Shown piece by piece: positions 56,331 to 64,000 of a stretch of 64,000 bases of DNA (the first letter of the stretch is position 1; every line of letters begins with the position of its first letter). The stretch lies in the NCBI GenBank assembly GCA_034401795.1, contig CM067371.1:79920402-79984401 (forward strand). Direction: 5' to 3'. The translations under genes were made by a program, and so were the position numbers. Origin of the DNA: Chaetoderma sp. LZ-2023a (Eukaryota; Mollusca; Caudofoveata; Chaetodermatida; Chaetodermatidae). Below the pieces are notes generated by a model, which worked only from the letters and a program-made list of their open reading frames with translations, was not told where the DNA came from and did not search any database.

Positions 56331-56525
56331 CTTAACTGTATAGTTTTCGGGAAATTGAGTCAGAGCATCAGGGATCGATCAATCCCAACACGGCGAAGCG
56401 TGGGTGGAGCTTAGCTAGTATGGGCGGGGTATAGCTAAAACTGAAAAGGTCCATTATGTCAGATTACAGATTCTGTGTAAAATCTGACTGTCAACTCAGC
56501 ACAACGTACAATAAACATAAAATAC

Positions 56526-56603
56526 CTGCATGACTGTTCTTTCTTCAATCAAACTCTCATTGTCCCTTTGGAGTTCTGCTAAAGCCAATTCAAATTGTAG
56601 AAG
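56526..56603 (-). CDS. Coiled-coil gene exon
   Basis: 78 bp, 26 residues, phase 0; acceptor TTGACAG, donor GTATTT. LLQFELALAELQRDNESL and IEERTVMQ. Confidence 0.8.
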
Positions 56604-56849
56604 CTGTCAAGCAAGCAATACAATAGACATCACTAAGACTTTTATTTAGAGGCATAAAGGTACCATTAGAAGGTATTACACTATATATTCTGTCAAGAGG
56701 ATGAAATAATTTACACAAATTTATGTTAATTTGCCATAAATTGTTTGCTGGAAAAAAGACAATTCTTTCAAAAAAAAATAAAATGTTTCCTAAGTGGTCA
56801 AGCTGGCCAATAAAATTGCTACTAGAGGTCTGATGAAATACCATTTACA

Positions 56850-57000
56850 AACCCGGATAACTACTATCCAAGGACATTTAACAAACTTAACCGAACCAGT
56901 TGTTCCATTGTTAAGCATTCTAAAACATTATTTTCTTGGCCTGCAAATGAACTCGGAGTAAAGTGTGATTTCCTTGACTAATTGGTACTCCATTTCTCCG
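56850..57000. mobile_element. Family A MITE, degraded
   Basis: AACCGAACCAGTTGTTCCAT and TTATTTTCTTGGCCTGCAAA keep parts of the arm; the other half is unrecognisable. Confidence 0.5.
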
Positions 57001-57291
57001 ATGACAGATTCTCTTAGCTTGACAAATCTTTGGTAATAATTTAATTAAACCAACTTATTTTACTCCATAAATATTCAATAAAACATTTCAAAATCTGAAA
57101 ATAAAATAGATCGGAAACTGGTAAAATTTGTGCCTATCGAATCTCTGACCAAAGGGCATTGACGATTTTATATTTTACTTGTAAGATACAGAAAATAGAC
57201 CTGTTAAAGGTATACTCATATCATCTCAAATGTTGTATTGTATTGAAAGATTATGGTATATAGATTCCATATCAATGACCATGCACTTTAC

Positions 57292-57354
57292 CTGTTTCAG
57301 AATAATTTGCTTTTTAACATCACGCTTACATTGAACTGTGGTCACCACCATTTT
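57292..57354 (-). CDS. Coiled-coil gene exon
   Basis: 63 bp, 21 residues, phase 0: KMVVTTVQCKRDVKKQII then LKQ. The donor GTAAAG is good; the acceptor GATGTGAG is weak, so the 5' border is less sure. An ATG is present at the second codon, so use as an alternative start cannot be excluded. Confidence 0.6.
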
Positions 57355-57428
57355 CTCACATCAAGCGAAAGTCTGTGATGTCATGTAGGTACCGATACAA
57401 CACATTCTCTATTATGCAATAATTACCA

Positions 57429-57484
57429 TGTTGACTATAGTATTTTGAAACTAGTTTTACAAATTAGTTTCAAAATATTCAGCG
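57429..57484. mobile_element. Family B hairpin, minimal
   Basis: TATAGTATTTTGAAACTAG and AATTAGTTTCAAAATATTC with almost no loop. Confidence 0.65.
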
Positions 57485-57656
57485 GCTTACATGTATGGTT
57501 ACTTTTTAACCACATTGCCAAACTATAGACGGCGCCACTATGATTGAGCATCTTTGTCGACGCAAACAGCCTAGGTTTTTCTGATTGGTTGAAAAGTAAA
57601 TCATGGCAGCCTTCAGAGACTGTAGAAATGCATCAACATTTAACTCTTACACTTAC

Positions 57657-57713
57657 AGCCTGAATACCTGTCTTTGACAGCATGTTTAGTTTATGAGTTT
57701 TATATTGTACCAC
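57657..57713 (-). CDS. Coiled-coil gene exon, most 5' one found
   Basis: 57 bp, 19 residues in phase 0: VVQYKTHKLNMLSKTGIQA. Acceptor ATCCATCCAG, donor GTAAGTG. It continues in frame into the 57.3-kb exon and must be preceded by further exons to the right. Confidence 0.7.
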
Positions 57714-57956
57714 CTGGATGGATTATATAAGATGAGTTTTCCTTTAATATTCAGTTTATCTGAGCATGATCAGGATCAATCTAAAGCATAAATGTGAATG
57801 GATGAATCCAATCTGTCATTCAAGTATATGACGTCGTAATCAATTAGGTCACACCACGCTGATGTCACAATCAAAATGCGTAAGGAACATCACAAACTTT
57901 TAAAGGTCTATCAATTGTACGAATTGTATGTCTTTACTATATACAGTAATAAGTAT

Positions 57957-58045
57957 CTTTTGAATATTTTGAAATGAATTTGACTGGGCGCTGTTGCTGC
58001 CACAGCCACAGCATCCAGTCAAATTAGTTTCCAAATATTCAACAG
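57957..58045. mobile_element. Family B hairpin repeat
   Basis: CTTTTGAATATTTTGAAATG and AGTTTCCAAATATTCAACAG; inner TTTGACTGGGCGCTGTTGC and GCATCCAGTCAAA. The flank with TATGGGCGGGGCATAGCTAA follows to 58140. Confidence 0.85.
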
Positions 58046-58165
58046 CTTACCTACCTTGAAATTGGAATTCTCAGAATTCAGGTCTCAAAGTATATAAATC
58101 AATCACCAACACACGCAAAGTATGGGCGGGGCATAGCTAAGTGGATACATCCATTGAAGCAGCAT

Positions 58166-58520
58166 CAAAAAAGCATCCGCTTTTGTTTCTACGAGAATTG
58201 TTAATACTTACCAGATATGATAATGTCTATTATCTAGTCTAGCTCAAAATAAACAAATAAAAACTCTGCCATGATCCTGCCCATACTGTGTCCGGGAATT
58301 ACGATAGCCCCAGGTACCGAGTCAATTCCCAATCACAGTCAGATTCATCTCATAGTTCTCTTAACAAACAGCGAAAGCACCTCAGCCTCACCTCAGTGGG
58401 GTGGCTGAGTGGGCCATAGTACATCTGGTAAGTATTAAGAATTTTCGTAGAAACGAAAGCGGATGCTTTTTTTATTCTACTTCGAATAATACTTACTAAA
58501 TGTACTATGATAAACTCCGG
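58166..58520. repeat. DIRS-3 left terminus and internal complementary region
   Basis: AAGCATCCGCTTTTGTTTCT and TTAATACTTACCAGAT (58170-58216) are mirrored by ATCTGGTAAGTATTAA and GAAACGAAAGCGGATGCTTT (58423-58469). The following TTCTACTTCGAATAATACTT should be the complement of the unseen right end. Same plan as DIRS-1 despite no obvious sequence identity beyond GGTAAGTAT. Confidence 0.85.
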
Positions 58521-59091
58521 ATTTCGACAGGCAAGAAACTCTGGTGGGAGGAGGCGAGGCTCGAAACAGCTCTCATCTACCATCCGACAGAGGTTGTGAA
58601 GAAACTAGAACCCCAGCATACGCTTGGGTTCCGCCATCTGACTCATACAGTGCTAAACTTCCATGGTCTAGACTGCGCTCTCACCCCCCACCCCCACCCA
58701 GCCCCACCCCACCCCTCATTTTTCCACACAACAGCCCTAAGTCTCAGCTAGGGCAGTCCATGCTGCAAAGAAGCTAATACAACTTCTAATTTTTTTTAAA
58801 ATATCAGTATATCGATTAGATTTTCAAATTTGAATGAGTCTAATGTCTGTTGCAATGACTAAGATACTCTTGAACCAGACGTTTTACTTAATCAGTCTGG
58901 AAATTCGACTAAGTAAATTAATATTAGTCTTATGTTAAGAAAACATTCACCATTCTGAGTGCTTGGTCTTTGTTGATCATCACAGGAGCTCGGCCCAATC
59001 CATGGTCATTCACAGATCATGTGCCTCACCATTGCTCGGTGCATGTGGAAGAACCCTACGATGTATGCGTAAATAGTGGTCGGACGTGGCT
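58521..59091. other. DIRS-3 3' region; possible host sequence inside
   Basis: Contains a C-rich run (58681-58720) and no conserved protein. On the minus strand INKDQALRM followed by GTGAATG (about 58950-58985) could be one more host exon. I did not call it because DIRS-3 appears continuous on both sides. Confidence 0.4.
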
Positions 59092-60110
59092 TTAGCTAAG
59101 GTACGACAAATTGACGACGGCTACCAGATTAAGTGCGCTGGAGATATCGCGAAGGTAGAAATCAGTGAATGACGACTCGGCATGCCATTGTGCTACAGAC
59201 ATCACCTCCTCTAATGAGACACCCGTATAAAGGGCCGATGATGCTGCTAGTGCTCGGACCTGATGGGCATTCGCACGATCAATCTGCTTTCCTGTAGTGA
59301 TTTTGTGCGACATCTGAATAGCGTCAACTATCCAACGAGAAATAGTATCTTTCGAGGCGCGTAAATGAGGAGCTTTGAGACATAACCACAGAGATTTCGG
59401 GTCATCTCTCCACTCCTCAGTACGCTTCTTATACATTTTCAAACATCTGACAGGACACCAAGCAGAAGAGTTTGGGTCATGTCTAGTTAAACTTGGCAAA
59501 TTGATCGGCTGTCCTGGATATTTAAGTGACTGATTCTTTGCCAGGAAACAAAGACGTGGAAGTAGTCTTAAACCTTCACCCGTGACGACAAAACGGTCTT
59601 GTTCGGCAGAAAGCGCATGTATTTCGCTTCTCCTTCTCGCCGACGCTGCTGCAACCAAGAAAACTGATTTAATAGTTAACAGTTTAATGCCAATAGATCT
59701 AATCGGTTCAAAGGGAGCATGCCCTAAAACCTGTAGAACAAGAGATAGATTCCATGCTGGGATAGGAATTGGCTGTCTAGGTCACAGATTACTCATTCCT
59801 TTAATAACTTCATTCAAGGTATCATTCTCCAATCCTTCAATGGCCAGACTGGGAATGACTGAAGCTAATGCAGACTTATATGCTGCTAGGGTTGAAGGTA
59901 CAAGTTTGTCAACTTCGTATAAATGACAGATAAAATCTGCTACGTGTTGAACAGATGCAGAAAAGGGATTAATATCTCTTCCCTCACACCACTCTGCAAA
60001 TTCTATAATTATGTCTTCGTGGTTGAACCTCTTCTGGCTGAAGCAACAAACTTCGCTGCTTGCTCAGAAAAGCCACCCTCAATTGAACGCTGCTTGATAA
60101 CATCCATGCA
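59092..60110 (-). pseudogene. DIRS-3 tyrosine recombinase, catalytic residues intact, frame broken
   Basis: The core-binding part runs from about 60110 (SEQAAKFVASARRGSTTK, then shifted EFAEWCEGRDINP and VADFICHLYEVDKL). A stop occurs in MSNL*PRQP at about 59783. The catalytic part at 59658-59092 holds ASARRRSEIHALS (first R), NAHQVRALAASSAL (H-x-x-R), MSVAQWHAESSF (H/W) and TDFYLRD (nucleophile Y). This is the full tyrosine-recombinase set. The enzyme would join a circular intermediate to the target. At least one frameshift (about 60010) and one stop argue that this copy is dead. Confidence 0.85.
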
Positions 60111-60479
60111 GTCAATTTGAACATTTCTGGTCTGTCGTGAAGGTACAGACCCTTGTTCTGAGAGATTAGATCTCTTCTGTCTGGAAGAGGGATTGGATTG
60201 CAGACCAGAAGGTCCAGCAGATCCGTAAACCATGATCGGTCTGGCCAATAAGGGGCGATCAGCAGTACTTGGCACATCCCCTCTCTTATCTTTGTCAGAA
60301 CTTTTGGGATGAGAATTGTTGGAGGATACGCGTACATTCCCTCCCAACTTATCGCCAGTGCATCTACCGCTAGAGCTAGCGGGTCCGGGATCGGTGACAC
60401 GTAAATGACCATCTTTGCGTTTTGATTCATCGCAAACAGGTCGACATTTGGCTTGCCCCATTGTTTGAATAGAACCTCT

Positions 60480-62054
60480 GCTACCGACTGGTTGAGCTGC
60501 CTTTCCGTTGGACGACACACCGTCCTTCAACTGAAAGCATCCGCTAAGATGTTCAATCTCCCTGGAATGTGTGCTGCCCGAAGAATAACATTCCTCTCTT
60601 GGCACTACAAAATAAGGTACCGAACCATCATACACAACTCTGGTGATCTCGTCCCGCCCTGGCGGTTCAAATAAGACACCACTGTTGAGTTGTCTGGCCT
60701 TATTAGGACAATTTTGTCTTGAATTAGACTCTCGAACTTTCGAAATGCCAATACCACCGCTAATAGTTCGAGTACATTGATATGTTTCTGCGCATTGGTC
60801 CGATCCCATTCCCCTGACACTGACAGATTGTCCAACACTGCTCCCCAACCCGTCGTCGATGCATCTGTGAAGATGGACATCTGCGGTTGAGGAGGTTGTA
60901 GAGGAACACCTTGCAGGAGATTCTGTACTGATAACCACCACTGAAGGTGGAACATCAATGGTTCTTTTACTGGAACTTTCAGAGATAACGGATCCGTTCT
61001 CTGAGACCAGAATGACATTAAGTACATATGAATCGGCCTGCGTCTGAGCACCACATAAGGAATCACCTTCTCCAGAGATACTAGTAAACCCAGTATTCTG
61101 AGAAATTGACGCGCCATCAGATAGGCTTCTAGAGAAACTAACTGCAGTACTGCAATCAAGCTCTTGACTCTGCTCGCCGCCAGAAAAGCTACACCGTCCC
61201 CGAGATTGAAAAATATTCACAGATACACAAACTCCTGGGATGGAGTCAGTTCTGATTTCTCTAGATTCACAATCCATCCTAGAGACTTTAATAAGGCTAG
61301 GACTACCTGAAGATTGCTGCGCAGAGTGACTGGATTCCCCGCCTTTAGCAGCCAGTCGTCTATGTAAGTATGAAGAGCTATGTTTCTCCTGCGAAGATAA
61401 GAAGTCATGGCGAGAAACACTTTGGTGAAGACCCTCAGGGCTGTGGTCAGACCGAAGAGAAGCGCATTGAATTCCCAAACATTGTCTTGGAACGCTAAGC
61501 GAAGATATTTCTGAAAAGGAATTACATTGGAATATGAAAATATGCATTCTTCAGATCTATCGATACTGCCCACATGCCTTTTCTCAGCCCTGCCATCACC
61601 GCTGCTAGTCTCCATCTGAAACTTTGGAGAAAGAATAAATTTGTTCAACGGTTTGAGGTTAAGAATCGGTCTCCAATCTCCATTGCGTTTCAGAACGAGG
61701 AAAATTATTGAATAGAAGCCCAGTGAGTTCTATCTAAATGGCAGCTAGACGATCGGATTCCCTTGGAACGGGAGTCTACACTGGAGTCAATGTTAATGGA
61801 ACTAACGATTGACGGATGTGCCAGTCCGGTTCATAGCCGTTTCTTAGCCAATGACAGACTAAACAATCTTGCACAACCTGTTCCCACTGGTTTGAGAACA
61901 GCTGAACTCTGCCTCCGACGGTAGGAATCTGCACACAGCTCGCGGTCGATATTGCGCGATACGACGGTAATTCGCTTGGGTGAAGCTTCTCGACTCCCTG
62001 CGTTCCTGGCGCCACCGGAATGGGTCTCGCCGGAAACCTGTCACCTCCCGCCAC
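60480..62054 (-). pseudogene. DIRS-3 reverse transcriptase / RNase H
   Basis: Before RT: WEQVVQDCLVCHWLRNGY. RT: FGLTTALRVFTKVFLA and the catalytic TYIDDWLLKAGN, then GWIVNLEKSELTPSQE. RNase H: SIFTDASTTGWGAVLDN, LELLAVVLAFRKFE and IRPDNSTVVSYLNRQGG. The tail NVDLFAMNQNAKMVIY is DIRS-typical. Breaks near 61200 and 61650 split the frame. Confidence 0.85.
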
Positions 62055-62169
62055 CCCCCGCGGCTTCTTGGAATATGACGGCCCGGGACCACTGCCACGG
62101 CTATCCTTACGGTAGCCGCCGCGACCCGAGCCGCCACCCTTCCTATCATCCTCATACGGCCTCTTATTA

Positions 62170-63975
62170 GAGGACTTGTATGAAGATGAATGGCCAGGTC
62201 CTTGAGAACCAGATGCCTATCGAGCATCGCGGCCAGAAGGACGGAAGGGCGATCTTTGGCGCTGCCTCTGCTGCTCCTGTCGGTGCTGCTTGTAGTACTG
62301 ATGCGTCCGAGTCCTTTTCGTCGACTTCCACAACTTGCTGACAACCTCCTGCTCTGCCACCATAGACGCAACTTTGGAGAGGGCTTGCCGTGCCGAGCTG
62401 CCAAACAAGCCAGGACCAATGAAGGGCACGGAAGATAACGCAGCCCTCATCTCTGGTCATGGTTCTACACAATCGAGAACCATTCTCCTCCGCTGCACCA
62501 ATGATCTAGTGATCACCCTGGCCAGGCAATCCTGAGACAAGCGCATGGTGCCCCAGTCAATTCCGGGAGCAGCCTCTGGCACTTACCCACCTTCCGCCAT
62601 GCAGGTCAGCATACCCTGCAGGACGGTACATCCGTGAGAGGGAGAGCAGCCATAGCCGCTCTCGCCGCATAGTCAATGAGAGTTAACGCATTGAAGGGAT
62701 CCTTGTTAGCCTGGGAAGCTTTCCCAGCTAACGGCCTATTCAGCGCTTCTCTTTCCGCGACTGAAAGGCGAGAACACGAGCATACTGATGGTAGGCCTGC
62801 ACTGGAAAGTGGACCCTACTCCTTATCCCATTAGGGGCCTTGGGCAATGAATACTCCGGCTGAACCAGACGGTATGCCGCGACTTCCAAAATGTCAGAAG
62901 TCTGAGTGTCCAAGGGCAGAGTTGGCATGGCCGAAGAGCCACTCGACAGAGCGCTAGCCGCACGCTCTGACATCTGCTCCATCGCCGGATCGTGCTGAGA
63001 TCCCTGAACCGATGTCAACCCGAGATGGTCAGACATCCAGCCAAGAACTTGCTCCCAGCTTCGGTGCAAAAAGATGATTCGCCCATCAATGGACTACTAG
63101 TCTCATCTTCCTTCTCACTCTTGGATGAAAAGGCCAACGACGATCCATGCTGACAGCCACGGACCAAACATCCCATTCGAAGCGGGTCCGTGGCTCGACT
63201 ACCTGCGGCTCCAGTATCTAGCGAATCGCCAGACACGGAATCACCGCAATCCATCGGCTTCAACACGGGAGCCGGGACTACGGCCGCTACTACGGCAGAT
63301 GGGACTCCGAGAGGAGCCGTCATAACTGCATCCGCGATGCCGACGGGAGCCGTATAACACGGTTCTGATGGCACTCCGGACTGAGCGAAGTCCGGGTGAA
63401 AAATGTCTGACGGACCGTCGACATCTCCACCCAGTTGACAAACCTGTACAAAACCCGTGGGTGACCCATGGGAAGTACCGGAATCTGTCACCTGTGAAAG
63501 CTCCGGCATGCCAGAGTCTTCCATCAGGAGGAGATCTTCTTCCTCCGCCGTCGGCTCTTGAGCCAAAGCCAGAGGAAGGACAGGTGCATGTCCCTCTGCA
63601 GAACTAGCCGGACCACCGATAGGTAATCCCGTACATCGACGGGACCGTGGAGTGAAAAGATCGCCTTGAATTGGGCCACCCAAACACCCAAGGCCAAGTC
63701 CATCCGCTCATTCAGGCGCTCTTCCAGACCTTTGAGTGACGCCTGATCCACTTTTGGGCGCCTTGTCCCTCACGATTCTCTCCAAACACGCACAGCGATC
63801 GCGGCCAAATTCCGCCGCCAACTCCGACGACCACTTCGCGCACACATCCCAAGGGCTTCCAACTTTGCACTTCGCCCAGGCAACACAGTGATGTCCCGAG
63901 AACTTCCGCTTCATGAAGCGGTTACAGCACGAGCAAAGTGTATCAGGCGGGGCCTTGCCTTGCCCCTTCTGCGAA
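62170..63975 (-). pseudogene. DIRS-3 gag-like protein
   Basis: Begins after TTCTGTGTTCGCAG at about 63970: KGQGKAPPDTLCSCCNRF, KRKFSGHHCVAWAK and VCAKW form the Cys/His finger. Central pieces are SAMPTLPLDTQTSDILEV and RSRVHFPVQAYHQYARVL. The C-terminal part is IGPGLFGSSARQALSKV with a Gln/Arg-rich tail. Frame breaks occur near 63680, 63040 and 62740. Confidence 0.75.
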
Positions 63976-64000
63976 CACAGAATAAGAATTAAAATGCTGT

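Larger units (their letters stand above)
8743..57713 (-). other. Gene span: long coiled-coil protein, HMMR/KIF15-type C-terminus (5' end beyond window)
   Basis: Sixteen exons in this span join, mostly in phase 0, into about 525 residues of heptad-rich, E/Q/K/L-rich coiled coil. One junction is unresolved (donor near 18360-18383). The C-terminal stretch carries HLVGHHN then KQRIQYHMAMKEEN then a stop after a short polar tail. From memory this pattern is shared by the C-termini of HMMR (RHAMM, a spindle and microtubule-associated coiled-coil protein) and KIF15 (kinesin-12, a plus-end spindle motor). GHHN leans to KIF15. No motor domain is in the window, and the first exon found is internal, so the N-terminus must lie to the right of 57713. 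Introns are long and full of transposons. The protein is expected in the cytoplasm or spindle. Which of the two families it belongs to is left open. Confidence 0.75.
58166..64000 (-). mobile_element. DIRS-3: second DIRS-type family, truncated by the window edge
   Basis: Order on the minus strand is gag (from about 63970), RT/RNase H (about 62050-60480), tyrosine recombinase (about 60110-59092), then 3' region and ICR to 58166. The layout is the same as DIRS-1, but the proteins are clearly diverged. Several stops and frameshifts are present. The right terminal repeat lies outside the window. It was inserted beside a family B unit. Confidence 0.88.

Noticed and set aside
3227-58045. CRISPR-like or other regularly spaced repeat system
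   Set aside because: Spacing is irregular over tens of kilobases, each unit is a self-complementary hairpin, and the genome is eukaryotic with introns.
58950-58990. Possible extra host exon INKDQALRM with GTGAATG donor
   Set aside because: Sits between DIRS-3 parts that look continuous; the acceptor is not visible. It could be real if DIRS-3 is really two pieces.

Overview
This window is eukaryotic, intron-rich and AT-rich. It is most likely from an invertebrate, and I infer a bivalve or other mollusc. The basis is a gene split into small exons with GT..AG borders, three DIRS-type tyrosine-recombinase retrotransposons, and dispersed repeats whose ends (AAGAGGCCC..GGGCCTG at the start, CCAGGTGAGCTAA at the finish) I recall from bivalve genomes. 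The phylum is an inference; no search was possible. I see no bacterial operons, CRISPR arrays, rRNA or tRNA genes.

The host gene runs on the minus strand. I reconstructed 16 coding exons between 57713 and 8743, giving about 525 residues of almost continuous coiled coil. It ends in a C-terminal segment of the HMMR/KIF15 type (a GHHN..KQRIQY..KEEN pattern) and a stop at 8743-8745. The frame is kept across the joins, except that one donor (near 18360-18383) is unresolved. The 5' part, where a kinesin motor would be if this is KIF15, lies beyond the right edge. Everything else sits in or around the introns of this gene.

Layout. 1-8.7 kb: sequence beyond the gene, with palindromic MITEs, one gene-distal repeat and a nearly intact Tc1 element (5706-7370). 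8.7-19 kb: the last eight exons with MITEs and a roughly 150-bp tandem repeat. 18.9-26.5 kb: a decayed DIRS element (DIRS-2), next to one LINE fragment and broken by another, with a tandem duplication inside its RT. 26.5-29.4 kb: a composite repeat, then two exons. 29.47-35.51 kb: a complete-ended DIRS element (DIRS-1) with inverted terminal repeats, an internal complementary region, open gag and RT/RNase H frames, but a deleted recombinase. 35.7-38.8 kb: tandem repeats. 39.5 kb: a large exon. 41-43.2 kb: a roughly 180-bp tandem array carrying nuclear-receptor-like sites. 44.5-49.7 kb: a broken transposase-like gene with a BED-like zinc finger, split by a composite repeat that itself carries a SINE. 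50.6-57.7 kb: five to six exons with two non-autonomous hAT elements. 58.2-64 kb: a second DIRS family (DIRS-3) with a recognisable recombinase catalytic set, running off the right edge.

The most interesting signals are in the DIRS elements. Perfect 5' splice-site motifs (GGTAAGTAT) face outward in the terminal repeats of divergent families. A strong 3' splice site sits in phase 0 just before the gag zinc finger, which has no upstream in-frame ATG. A second reading frame of over 500 codons stays open across RT/RNase H in both families. A further signal is a tandem array containing a perfect oestrogen-response-type palindrome.
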